Assembly (NCBI RefSeq): GCF_014831675.1
Contig: NZ_VJXY01000003.1
Span: 186,001-250,000 of the forward strand
Length of the DNA stretch: 64,000 nt
Direction of reading: 5' to 3'
DNA from: Komarekiella delphini-convector SJRDD-AB1
Lineage (GTDB): Bacteria > Cyanobacteriota > Cyanobacteriia > Cyanobacteriales > Nostocaceae
The notes under the pieces are model-generated. The model did not search any database, was not told the DNA's origin, and worked only from the letters and a program-made list of their open reading frames with translations. Shown here piece by piece: positions 43,859-52,690 of this stretch (positions within the stretch are counted from its first letter, which is position 1; every line of letters starts with the position of its first letter). The translations under genes and the position numbers were made by a program.

Positions 43859-43942
43859 AAATAACTTAAAAAATGCTGATGTTGAGTTTTCTAAGGTCAA
43901 CTCAACATATAGTTCTGTTACTTAAGAACTTGAACTTCCAAC

Positions 43943-44268
43943 CTACCATCTATATCCATTCACTTTTCCCCATTCGATCCAAGCTTGAGCCATTTGCTTG
44001 AGTCTACCACGCTGTTCTGGTTTGATAGGGTTTGCTCCCGTAATTGCATTTGAAGCCCAAAACCAATGATCTGGTTCGCGCTCAAGTTCGCGCATAATCA
44101 AAGGTACAACAGGTTGTCCCATCCCGATTATTCTTTGATAGCAGAGTGCATTGCTATTTTGGAGGTAACCGAGAGCATTCCTGTCTCACGTCGCCATTGT
44201 TGCGCCAATTCTAAGAATGTAGTTTCTATTTGTGCAGTTTCAATGACTGGATAAAGGTAAGGTGACAT
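43943..44268 (-). pseudogene. frameshifted conserved hypothetical gene
   Basis: From ATG 44268 the first frame reads YLYPVIETAQIETTFLELAQ and QWRRETGMLSVTSKIAMHSA, then stops at about 44130. The next frame continues the same protein: CYQRIIGMGQPVVPLIMREL, EREPDHWFWASNAITGANPI and RGRLKQMAQAWIEWGK. The switch lies near 44140. It is a conserved small protein of unknown function that often lies in accessory regions; here it is inactive unless recoded. Confidence 0.75.
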
Positions 44269-44332
44269 TTAATTTCTATTGGGGTTTATTACAAAATAAC
44301 TAACATTGATAATTATCTCGCAAAGCAATTAA

Positions 44333-46423
44333 TCAATCTTTACGCTGTAAAACTAAATGATTGCATTCAGTTAATCTTGCTTCCCAGTTAGGTTCAACCA
44401 CAATAGTACTAATTTTCTCTACAACGATCGCAGGCCCATTAATACTATCTTTTAGTTGTAAATCTTCGCGCCGATAAACAGGAGTATCATACCACTGGTC
44501 AGTAGTAAACATCTTTACTATCTCAACAGAACTAGGAACTTCATCTATTGGACGGATACGATTAATTAAGGGTTCTTCGGGAGTATCCATCTTTTGAATT
44601 ACTTCTACTGAGACAGATTCAACAATTAATATTTTCTCTACTTGAATGAAACCATAACGAGATTTATGTTCAGTCTCAAATTTTAATTGCATCTCTGCCA
44701 TATCATCGGCAAAATTAATAGTCAATATCGAGTTAGTTCCCTCATATTTTAAATTTAATTTTCTGACTATTTCTTCATTGTTTGCTTCACTCCATTCACT
44801 TCTAGCTGAGATTTCTAAAGATTTCATTAACTGCTGTAATTGAAGAATTAATGCTTGAGTTAAAGGCTTTTCTACGCCTAATTCTCTAATTGCTCTGACA
44901 TCAGCTAATCCCATGCCGTAAGCAGAAAGAACCCCAGCATAAGGGTGAAGAAATATCTTTTTCATTCCTAAAGTATCGGCAATTAAACAAGCAACTTGTC
45001 CGCCTGCTCCGCCAAAACAACAAAGTACATATTGACTGACATCATAACCCCGTTGTAGACTAATTTTTTTAATCGCATTTGCCATATTTTCCACTGCGAT
45101 CGCAATAAATCCAGCGGCTACTTGTTCAGGGGTACGAGTGTTTCCTGTAACAGCTTCAATGTCTTGAGCTAATTGTGTAAATTTTTCAATAACAATATCT
45201 TTATCTAAAAGTAAATCACCATCAATTCCAAAGACAGATGGAAAATATTGCGGGTGGATTTTACCTAACATGACATTAGCATCAGTAACCGCTAACGGCC
45301 CACTACGTCGGTAACAAGCAGGCCCAGGATTTGATCCAGCAGATTCCGGCCCGACACGATAACTAGAACCATCAAAAAATAAAATTGAACCACCGCCAGC
45401 AGCAATAGTATTAATCGCTAATACAGGAACTCGCATTCTAGCCCCGGCAATTTCCGAATCTAATTGTCGTTCATACTCTCCTTTAAAATGGGCGACATCT
45501 GTACTTGTTCCACCCATATCAAAGGTAATTACTAACTCAAAACCTGCTCTTTTACTAGTTTGAACTGCGCCAACAATGCCTCCAGCCGGCCCACTTAAAA
45601 TACTATCTTTTCCTTGAAATTGCTCCGCTACAACTAAACCCCCATCAGACTTCATGAACATTAATTTAACTTTAGGTATCTGACTAGATACTTTGTTGAC
45701 ATAGCGACGCAAAATAGGAGTTAAATAAGCATCTACGACTGTTGTATCTCCTCGACTAACCAACTTCATTAAAGGACTAACTTGATGGGATACAGAAATT
45801 TGTGTAAAGCCAATTTCTTTAGCGATTTTGTTAACTTCTTGCTCGTGATTGGGATAGCGATCGCTGTGCATAAAAACAATAGCACAACTGCGAATTCCGG
45901 TATTATAAACTGCTTGTAAGTTATTGTTGACTTGTTCAACATTTACAGGAGTTAATTCATTTCCGTGGGTATCATAGCGTTCATCAACCTCAATTACCTG
46001 CTCATACAACATCGTTGGTAAAACGATATGACGAGCAAAGATATTAGGACGATTTTGATAGCCAATTCGCAGGGCATCTTTAAAGCCTTTAGTAATGAGA
46101 AGTACCAGGCGATCGCCTTTCCTTTCTAACAGTGCATTTGTTGCTACTGTTGTTCCCATTTTTACTACTTCTATAGCTTCACCAGGAATAGGTTCATTAC
46201 CTGATAAACCCATGATATCCCGAATACCTTGAATAGCTGCATCTTGATATTTTTCAGGATTTTCTGACAGTAATTTATAGACAATAATCCATTGCCCTTT
46301 AGGCAAAGGAACAATTAAAAAACGTTCAGGATGTCTTGAAAGTCCTTCTATAATTGTCTGATTATCAGTAACGGCAACAATATCTGTGAATGTACCACCG
46401 CGATCGGCAAAAACTTTTAACAT
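44333..46423 (-). CDS. hyuA: hydantoinase A / 5-oxoprolinase alpha-domain protein
   Basis: 696 residues. HyuA blocks: FADRGGTFTDIVAV at the N-terminus, VVKMGTTVATNALLERKG, LSGPAGGIVGAVQTSKRAGF, VITFDMGGTSTDVAHF (actin-like ATP site), INTIAAGGGSILFFDG and CFGGAGGQVACLIADTLG. It provides the ATP-dependent half of 5-oxoprolinase/hydantoinase; the partner HyuB is at 41584. In many cyanobacteria the two are one fused or adjacent unit; here they are split by decayed genes. 5-oxoproline recycling is the most likely role. Confidence 0.9.
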   Translation of the reverse strand: MLKVFADRGGTFTDIVAVTDNQTIIEGLSRHPERFLIVPLPKGQWIIVYKLLSENPEKYQDAAIQGIRDIMGLSGNEPIPGEAIEVVKMGTTVATNALLERKGDRLVLLITKGFKDALRIGYQNRPNIFARHIVLPTMLYEQVIEVDERYDTHGNELTPVNVEQVNNNLQAVYNTGIRSCAIVFMHSDRYPNHEQEVNKIAKEIGFTQISVSHQVSPLMKLVSRGDTTVVDAYLTPILRRYVNKVSSQIPKVKLMFMKSDGGLVVAEQFQGKDSILSGPAGGIVGAVQTSKRAGFELVITFDMGGTSTDVAHFKGEYERQLDSEIAGARMRVPVLAINTIAAGGGSILFFDGSSYRVGPESAGSNPGPACYRRSGPLAVTDANVMLGKIHPQYFPSVFGIDGDLLLDKDIVIEKFTQLAQDIEAVTGNTRTPEQVAAGFIAIAVENMANAIKKISLQRGYDVSQYVLCCFGGAGGQVACLIADTLGMKKIFLHPYAGVLSAYGMGLADVRAIRELGVEKPLTQALILQLQQLMKSLEISARSEWSEANNEEIVRKLNLKYEGTNSILTINFADDMAEMQLKFETEHKSRYGFIQVEKILIVESVSVEVIQKMDTPEEPLINRIRPIDEVPSSVEIVKMFTTDQWYDTPVYRREDLQLKDSINGPAIVVEKISTIVVEPNWEARLTECNHLVLQRKD

Positions 46424-46484
46424 TGCTCTATTTCCTTAATGCTTTAAAGGTAGAGTAACAGTGGCATGAGGATATTTCTACTTC

Positions 46485-46648
46485 AGAGGATGTTTGAAAA
46501 GTCCTTTTGTCGGTATCAAAAGTTCTAGATCCCTCTAAATCCCCCTTAAATAGGGGGACTTTGATTCCGGTTCCCCCCTTTTTAAGGGGGGTTAGGGGGG
46601 AGCAACAAGTGCCTAAAATCACAGGTAACTACTTTTCAAACAACCTCT
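46485..46648. mobile_element. MITE-like element, family 1 copy 2 (164 bp)
   Basis: Same length, ends and core as 27171-27334: AGAGGATGTTTGAAAAGT at the left, ACTTTTCAAACAACCTCT at the right, and a gatccctct.../...ggggggag palindromic core. It lies between hyuA and a frameshifted small gene. Confidence 0.8.
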
Positions 46649-46661
46649 TAGGAGTAGTAAG

Positions 46662-46897
46662 ATGGAAGCTCACAAAATAGAAGCTGTTTTAACTGAAGAT
46701 GAACTTTGATGCTACGGGGCTTACCTTTTCATGCGGGGGATGCTGTGGAGGTGATTATTCTATCAGCTAAAACTCCACAACTTCAAGAAGTAGCGCCTAG
46801 CCAACCAAAAACAAATCTTTATCCAATGCGCGGTAAAGTAATGCGTTACGATGATCCAACAGAAGCCGTTGCCCAAACATTAGTGGAATTACCTTAA
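46662..46897 (+). pseudogene. frameshifted small antitoxin-like gene
   Basis: ATG 46662 reads MEAHKIEAVLTEDEL then TGA at 46707. The +1 frame continues LMLRGLPFHAGDAVEVIILS to a stop at 46895-46897. Adding one G after gaagat would restore TEDGTLMLRGLPF, the expected sequence of a small cyanobacterial antitoxin-like family. I infer a one-base deletion. The end overlaps the convergent BrnA gene by 9 bp. Confidence 0.7.
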
Positions 46898-47164
46898 CCT
46901 CTCACGGATGTTGTTGATGTGTTGACGCAAGACTGAATTGATGAGGGTTTTGTATTCGACATCTTGGGCTTGAAACCAAGCCATCACATCTGAATCGAGT
47001 TGAATTAGGTTCCGTGCTTGAGTGGCTGGCACTCTCAAGGTGGCCTTCTCAAAAAATTCATCTGTTAACGGCGGGATATTAGAATAGTCAATATCCTCAT
47101 CTGACATCGCTTCCAGAGCTTCCCAATTAGTACGTGAGATATTGTTCAAATCGTTTTCGTTCAT
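46889..47164 (-). CDS. BrnA-like antitoxin without recognisable BrnT
   Basis: 91 residues from ATG 47164 (MNENDLNNISRTNW); longer starts at 47203 or 47224 are possible. It contains the BrnA pattern: DIDYSNIPPLTDEFFEKATL, then LDSDVMAWFQAQDVEYKTLI and NSVLRQHINN, a ribbon-helix-helix-like DNA-binding end. BrnA normally neutralises and represses BrnT, whose gene lies immediately upstream. Here 47225-47495 shows no intact BrnT, so this may be an orphan antitoxin. Confidence 0.75.
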   Translation of the reverse strand: MNENDLNNISRTNWEALEAMSDEDIDYSNIPPLTDEFFEKATLRVPATQARNLIQLDSDVMAWFQAQDVEYKTLINSVLRQHINNIRERLR

Positions 47165-47495
47165 ATCTATTTGCCCTTCGTGCTGAGATAATTCGGATAA
47201 CATAACCTTGCCGTAATAAAACATACAAATTTAAATTGTCCACTTCCATTTTTGCTCCTGTGCATTCCATTGAACAGCTATTATTTCTACTAGAGAACTG
47301 ATGCGATCGCCACTCTCTGCAAATTGAATAATTTTAAAATATCATCGTCTTTTTCTCAAAATGATCGTCTAATTCTCAGTTCAAGCTATCCTATGGATGT
47401 GGAAATAATTTCTACATATATCACGGCAAGCTATAACGCAAATAAATTAAAAGTTTATAGCAAGTACCAAGCTTTCTAGCTCTAATGCTCAAACT

Positions 47496-48452
47496 ATGAA
47501 TAATTCAGAGAAATCTAACGTAAATAACGATGTTATACCTGTTCGAGGGTATCTGTTAACTGAGCAAGTAAATCCTAATAGTCTTAATTTAGACCAACTC
47601 AGCTCTGTGGAATTGGTAGAGCTATTTAATAGTGAAGACCAAAAGGCCGTTGCAGCAGTCGCAGCGGCGAAAACTCAATTGGCTGAAGCGATTGAGCGCA
47701 CCGCAGAGCGTTTGCGCCACGGAGGACGCCTGTTTTATGTTGGCGCGGGGACAAGTGGAAGATTAGGTGTGTTAGATGCTGCTGAGTGTCCACCTACTTT
47801 TTGTACACCCCCTGAGTTAGTACAAGGGATTATTGCCGGTGGTGCTGGGGCGCTGGTACGTAGTTCCGAGGATTTAGAAGATCGTGCTCAAGATGGTGAG
47901 GCTGCGATCGCTCAACGACACATTACCCAGTTAGATGTAGTAGTCGGTATTACCGCTGGTGGGACAACGCCATTTGTTCACGGTGCGCTCAACGCCGCTC
48001 GTCAGCGGGGAGCCACTACTATTTTTATCGCTTGTGTTCCTGCTGAGCAAGTAAGGTTTGACGCTGATGTTGACATTCGCCTGTTGACAGGCCCAGAAGT
48101 AATAGCTGGTTCAACTCGTCTGAAAGCTGGCACAGTTACTAAGCTAGCTTTAAATATCCTATCCACCGGAGTGATGGTTAAGCTAGGCAAAGTTTACGGC
48201 AATCGGATGGTGGATGTAGCCGTCACAAATCAAAAATTACGCGATCGCGCTTTGCAAATTTTGCAAGACCTCACAGGTTTAAGTCGTGAAGCTGCTGGTT
48301 TTTTATTAGAACGTAGTGGTAAGTGGGTCAAGCTAGCTCTATTGATGCACTGGACTGGTTTGGAAAAAGACGATGGCGATCGGCTTTTGTCAGAACATCA
48401 AGGTAATCTCCGCGTAGCTGTTGCGAGCCACAAAAACAACAAACTACCTTAA
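47496..48452 (+). CDS. murQ: N-acetylmuramic acid 6-phosphate etherase
   Basis: 318 residues with a SIS domain. It cleaves the lactyl ether of MurNAc-6-phosphate to GlcNAc-6-phosphate and D-lactate in peptidoglycan recycling. Diagnostic blocks are GGRLFYVGAGTSGRLGVLDA, AECPPTFCTPPELVQGIIAG, DVVVGITAGGTTPFVHGAL and TGPEVIAGSTRLKAGTVTKL. ATG at 47496 is the natural start. The gene stands alone; anhydro-MurNAc kinase is not in the window. Confidence 0.93.
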   Translation: MNNSEKSNVNNDVIPVRGYLLTEQVNPNSLNLDQLSSVELVELFNSEDQKAVAAVAAAKTQLAEAIERTAERLRHGGRLFYVGAGTSGRLGVLDAAECPPTFCTPPELVQGIIAGGAGALVRSSEDLEDRAQDGEAAIAQRHITQLDVVVGITAGGTTPFVHGALNAARQRGATTIFIACVPAEQVRFDADVDIRLLTGPEVIAGSTRLKAGTVTKLALNILSTGVMVKLGKVYGNRMVDVAVTNQKLRDRALQILQDLTGLSREAAGFLLERSGKWVKLALLMHWTGLEKDDGDRLLSEHQGNLRVAVASHKNNKLP

Positions 48453-48525
48453 AAATTTATGTAAAGGAAGGAGAAGACCGCGCTGTACTGAGGCAGTGCG
48501 ATCGCACTACAATTTAAGAAACTCA

Positions 48526-48825
48526 ATGACGGCAACTGACATGGTATCGATTCCGATCACCCTGGAACAACTCATCACGGCTGTGCAACAGTTGCAACCA
48601 GAGGAGCGGGTACAGGTTGCTAGAGCCTTGATTAAAGTGGGTTTACGTTCAGATTTAACGGCTTTAATTCAAGAACTTTATGCCCAACCCCCCGTTGATG
48701 ACATTACAGACGATGACATCATGGCTGAAATTAAGGCTGTGCGTCATTCAATTTTAGATTTTGCGGAAAGTTGCTTGCGTGGGCGGCTCTGCCGACTTGA
48801 GCAGACTTTCCAAGACGGATTTTAG
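48526..48825 (+). CDS. orphan antitoxin-like protein with altered C-terminus
   Basis: About 100 residues from ATG 48526 (MTATDMVSIPITLEQLITAV); the upstream frame to 48421 is unlikely. The core LQPEERVQVARALI and DDDIMAEIKAVRHS resembles small cyanobacterial type II antitoxins whose family ends shortly after the EIKAVR motif. Here the last 20 residues (FAESCLRGRLCRLEQTFQDG) are encoded by a dispersed hairpin repeat (cttgcgtgggcggctctgcc), and the stop TAG falls on the left border of a MITE-like element. The toxin gene expected next is absent. Confidence 0.55.
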   Translation: MTATDMVSIPITLEQLITAVQQLQPEERVQVARALIKVGLRSDLTALIQELYAQPPVDDITDDDIMAEIKAVRHSILDFAESCLRGRLCRLEQTFQDGF

Positions 48826-48997
48826 AGGATGTTTTAAAAGGATCTTTGTCTGTCATGTTGTAGCAAGATCCCGTAGGGTATGCAGCGTAGCGGAATGAAA
48901 CATCTCAATATGTGGTCAAAAACCTAGATTCTTCTTTACGCTTTGCTCCACTCAGAATGACATTTTTATACCATCTTGGACTTTACAAACATCCTCT
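48824..48997. mobile_element. MITE-like element, family 1-related ends, different core (174 bp)
   Basis: Left end AGAGGATGTTTTAAAAGG and right end ACTTTACAAACATCCTCT form imperfect inverted repeats similar to the 164-bp family, but the core lacks the gatccccc palindrome. TTA occurs just outside GAGGATG and CATCCTC on both sides. Confidence 0.65.
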
Positions 48998-49053
48998 TAG
49001 ATTTTGGATTGCTCTAATACCAATTTAAAAAAAGAATGTGACAGATAGACCAT

Positions 49054-49082
49054 GTAGAGACGTTGCAATGCAACGTCTCTAC
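49054..49082. repeat. hairpin repeat (agagacgttgc family)
   Basis: Perfect palindrome: gtagagacgttgc with gcaacgtctctac overlapping at the centre. It lies about 70 bp past the end of the large HEAT/NTPase gene. Confidence 0.8.
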
Positions 49083-49153
49083 CAAAAAATTTGTTGCAAT
49101 CATTAATTGAATCGGTATAAGGATTATCGCCTATTGTTCCTTAAAATTACGAA

Positions 49154-52100
49154 TTATCTTGTCCGCAACAATTGCACGAACGTATTACTTACCGTATTGT
49201 CTTTAGTGTCAGCAGCATATTGAATCAATTTCTCCCGCAGTTCTTTGGCTGCATCTAAAGGAAGCAAAGTTGCTAGCAAGAAATAAACACCACGAAAACG
49301 CGGATCGCCCATTCTATCAACTAATAGTCCTTCCGCTGCATCGGTTTCGCCGAGAAAGTTTTGCACCAAAAAGAAATCCATGATTTTATCGTGGCGGAAG
49401 TACCATTCTTTCTTGGCTTCGCCTTTTTCATCTTGCCACTGACGACTAACTACCATCTTGTATTTTTCGTCTTCCAAAGACATGGCAACTTGGTAAAATT
49501 CATCGGCGGGTAAGGCTTGTTTGTCTTCGAGTCGCATTTCGTAGACGGCGGCTGAGAATTTCTTTAAGGGAAATTCTTGATTCCATTCTTTGAGGTATTC
49601 TGCCGCCATTAAATTGTATTGCTGTTCTTGCAGGCGAAATAAGTTAGGGTGTTTGCCTTGTGATAACATCAGCGCTACCACTGTTAGATCCATTGGATTG
49701 GAAAGAATTCGGCGGATAGCATCTAACTCTTCTTTGGCTTGTTGTTGTTGGAAGACTTCTGTTAAATAATCGGTGCAGGCTTTGGCGTAATCAGCACCTT
49801 GAATTTTGGCATCTTGGGGGAGTCGCGGCTGACGGGAAATCAAAAACTCTTGAATTTGTTGTTGCTCAAGGGGCTGCAATTTATATATCTTGGCTGTTGA
49901 AGGTGGTGTCCACTCTAGGGGCTGGGTAGTCATAATAATGTTGCCCCGGAAATAGCTTTCGACAAACTGGCAGATTTTAGCCCGTGTTTCGGCGGTGACT
50001 TCGTTGAGTCCGTCGATGCAGATATCTATCGCACCACTGTAAATCAGGTTTTTTAGGAAGTCGGCATCTTGGGCTTGGCCGTGTAGCTTGTCTTGGATGG
50101 CTTCAATTACGCCTTTATGACATTTTTGGGCGGGGAGATAAACGACAATGCGCTCTTGATTTTTCAACAGATGGCGGAGAAACATCGACTTGCCTAAGCC
50201 GGAATCTCCTTCTAAGATAATTTGTCCTTGAATACTGGGTAAGGCTGCGGTAATTGGCTGGATGTCTCCTGAAGTGGGAACTTTGACTTTAGATTCTGGG
50301 AAGTATGATTGGTCAGAAAAATTATCTAACCCGGCATCGGCTAATAGGGAAGGTTTGAAGGGTTCAAATAATTTGCGGCGGAAGGGGGGAAACCAGGTGA
50401 GGAGAAAGCCGACATAGCCGACGCCGAGAATCCGACGTACCCAAGGGTTCCAGAAGAAGATGGCTTGGACTTGGGGAAATTTGGGATAGGCGAAGATGAG
50501 GGCAAGCCAAAAGGCAGCATGAATGAGGATGGTGATTCTGGCTTTGAAGAACCACTGCCAATATTCCAGATGATTAATTACTGACTGCACCGCATTCGCA
50601 TCGGTGGGGTAGACTTTTTTAAGGTTGCTGTAATGGCTTTGCAGTAAATTAATATCTTGCCATTTCCAAGAGACATTTTTGTTAGCGGCGACTTCGGAAA
50701 TTTGCTTGGCTAAGTCGTTGCGTAAGCGTTCTAGTCCTTGGCTATTATTCCAAGTTTGCAGAAATAGGTTGAGGGTTTTGATGCCTTCATCGTGTGAGAG
50801 TTTGTCAGGAGGTACTTGAGGAGAGCCGAGCCATTTCAATAAAGTTTTCACTTCCTCAGTGCCACCGCCCAGGAAATAGGTTAAAAAACGCAAATTTAAG
50901 TATTCTGAATTACCAGGCTCATAAACATTATTCAGAATTACAACAACCTCCTTTAACTCCAGTTTTTTAATATTCGCTAATGCCTCTGCCGCACTGCCAC
51001 GAACATATGAGTTAAGCTTTTCATCTTTGAGGATTTTGAGGATTTCAGGGATGTATTGAGCCGCCGCCTGCCCAAAGTTGCTCAATGCTTCTGCCGCACT
51101 GCGACGAACTCCTGAGTCAACCTTTTCATTTTTGAGGATGTTGGCGATTTCAGGGATGTATTGAGCCGCCGCCTGCCCGAACTTGCTCAATGCCACTGCC
51201 GCACTGCCACGAACATCTGAGTCAACCTTTTCATCCTTGAAGATGTTGGCGATGTCAGGGATGTATTGAGCCGCCGCCTGCCCGAACTTGCTCAATGCCA
51301 CTGCCGCACTGCCACGAACTCCTGAGTCAACCTTTTCATTTTTGAGGAATTTGACGATTTCAGGGATGTATTGAGCCGCTGCCTGCCCGAAGTTACTCAA
51401 TGCCAATGCCGCATTGCCACGAGCTCCTGAGTCAACCTTTTCATCCTTGAGGAATTTGAGGATTTCAGGGATGTATTGAGCCGCCGCCTGCCCGAAGTTG
51501 CTCAATGCCACTGCCGCACCATTACGAGCATTTGAGCCAACCTTTTCATCTTTGAGGATGTTGGCGATGTCAGGGATGTATTGTGCCGCCGCCTGCCCGA
51601 ACTTGCTCAATGCCACTGCCGCACTGCCACGAACATATGAGTTAACCTTTTCATCCTTGAAGATGTTGGCGATGTCAGGGATGTATTGAGCCGCCACCTG
51701 CCCGAAGTTGCTCAATACCACTGCCGCACTGCCACGAACATATGAGTCAACCTTTTCATCCTTGAAGATGTTGGCGATGTCAGGGATGTATTGTGCCACC
51801 GCCTGCTCGAAGTTGCTCAATACCTCTGCCGCACTGCCACGAACATATGAGTCAACCTTTTCATCCTTGAAGATGTTGGCGATGTCAGGGATGTATTGTG
51901 CCACCGCCTGCTCGAAGTTGCTCAATGCCTCTGCTGCACTGCCACGAACACCTGAGGCAACCTTTTCATCCTTGAGGAATTTGAGGATTTCAGGAATGTA
52001 TTGTGCCGTTGCCTGCCCGAACTTGCTCAATGCCACTGCCGCACTGCCACGAACATCTGAGTCAACCTTTTCATCCTTGAGGATTTTGGCAACTTTCTGT

Positions 52101-52363
52101 GCTATATCCTCCGGTTTCTTAACCACGGTTTTCAAGTCTTTTAGCTCATATGCAGCTAATTTGTCAAAAGCATATTTCTTCACTTGGTCGTAGCTGTCGT
52201 CTAGGGCTGCTACTATACCGTTAATCTGCCAATCTTGGGGTTTGGGTTTGGGGGTTTCTTTAGCGTTAACCCAAGGCAGACAAAGGAGGAAAGAAAGGAT
52301 GAAAGCTAAAGCATAAAAGATAAGGGGGGAAGGCTTGCTGCGGTGGTGGAGAGTTGTTACCAT
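49154..52363 (-). CDS. HEAT-repeat, membrane-linked NACHT/STAND-like NTPase
   Basis: 1069 residues. Residues 14-34 are a signal-like hydrophobic segment (IFYALAFILSFLLCLPWV). From about 90 to 470 there are ten full 35-residue HEAT units plus a partial one, nearly identical to each other (core AVALSKFGQAAAQYIPDI). After a helical linker come two hydrophobic stretches (about 607-628 and 645-662). A P-loop NTPase follows: Walker A EGDSGLGKSMFLRHLL at about 716-731, Walker B AIDICIDGLNEV, and a sensor-like YLPAQKC. The end, about 870-1069, is helical (WYFRHDKIMDFFLVQNFLG) as in NACHT proteins. STAND proteins act as signal-driven switches; the ligand is unknown and the membrane topology is not resolved. 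No effector domain was recognised. Confidence 0.75.
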   Translation of the reverse strand: MVTTLHHRSKPSPLIFYALAFILSFLLCLPWVNAKETPKPKPQDWQINGIVAALDDSYDQVKKYAFDKLAAYELKDLKTVVKKPEDIAQKVAKILKDEKVDSDVRGSAAVALSKFGQATAQYIPEILKFLKDEKVASGVRGSAAEALSNFEQAVAQYIPDIANIFKDEKVDSYVRGSAAEVLSNFEQAVAQYIPDIANIFKDEKVDSYVRGSAAVVLSNFGQVAAQYIPDIANIFKDEKVNSYVRGSAAVALSKFGQAAAQYIPDIANILKDEKVGSNARNGAAVALSNFGQAAAQYIPEILKFLKDEKVDSGARGNAALALSNFGQAAAQYIPEIVKFLKNEKVDSGVRGSAAVALSKFGQAAAQYIPDIANIFKDEKVDSDVRGSAAVALSKFGQAAAQYIPEIANILKNEKVDSGVRRSAAEALSNFGQAAAQYIPEILKILKDEKLNSYVRGSAAEALANIKKLELKEVVVILNNVYEPGNSEYLNLRFLTYFLGGGTEEVKTLLKWLGSPQVPPDKLSHDEGIKTLNLFLQTWNNSQGLERLRNDLAKQISEVAANKNVSWKWQDINLLQSHYSNLKKVYPTDANAVQSVINHLEYWQWFFKARITILIHAAFWLALIFAYPKFPQVQAIFFWNPWVRRILGVGYVGFLLTWFPPFRRKLFEPFKPSLLADAGLDNFSDQSYFPESKVKVPTSGDIQPITAALPSIQGQIILEGDSGLGKSMFLRHLLKNQERIVVYLPAQKCHKGVIEAIQDKLHGQAQDADFLKNLIYSGAIDICIDGLNEVTAETRAKICQFVESYFRGNIIMTTQPLEWTPPSTAKIYKLQPLEQQQIQEFLISRQPRLPQDAKIQGADYAKACTDYLTEVFQQQQAKEELDAIRRILSNPMDLTVVALMLSQGKHPNLFRLQEQQYNLMAAEYLKEWNQEFPLKKFSAAVYEMRLEDKQALPADEFYQVAMSLEDEKYKMVVSRQWQDEKGEAKKEWYFRHDKIMDFFLVQNFLGETDAAEGLLVDRMGDPRFRGVYFLLATLLPLDAAKELREKLIQYAADTKDNTVSNTFVQLLRTR
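51010..52092 (-). repeat. 105-bp tandem repeat encoding HEAT units
   Basis: About ten 105-bp units inside the preceding gene, recognisable by the phrase aggatttcagggatgtattg or gatgtcagggatgtattg. Variation is concentrated at a few codons after DEKV and in the IANIF/ILKFL end. Confidence 0.9.
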
Positions 52364-52467
52364 GTTTGGAGCAAGGTGGCAGATTAGACGCGATTATGAG
52401 TATAATAACAACCTTGCAATTCCTAATTCCTGATTGAAAGCCTTTAATATCCGTGGGCGAGTATTAA

Positions 52468-52690
52468 AGGTTCATCGACGAAGCTCTGAGGTTCATAGAC
52501 GAAGTTCTGAGGTTCATCGGCGATGCTTTGAGGTTCATCGGCGATGCTTTGAGGTTTATCGATGATGCTTTGAGGTTCAGCGATGATGCTTTGAGGTTTA
52601 TCGATGATGCTTTGAGGTTCATCGGCGAAGCTTTGAGGTTCATCGGCGAAGCTTTGAGGTTCATCGATGATGCTTTGAGGTTCATTGACC
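52468..52690. repeat. 21-bp minisatellite, about ten units
   Basis: Unit gaggttcatcggcgatgctt plus one base, with variants ggcgaa, gatgat and gacgaa, at exact 21-bp spacing. It lies upstream of the HEAT/NTPase gene. Frames on both strands stay open because the unit is a multiple of three without stops; none is called. Confidence 0.9.

Noticed and set aside
51498-52193. Plus-strand frames of 63 and 161 residues inside the HEAT gene
   Set aside because: Antisense shadows of the 105-bp repeat; the minus-strand protein is coherent over 1069 residues.
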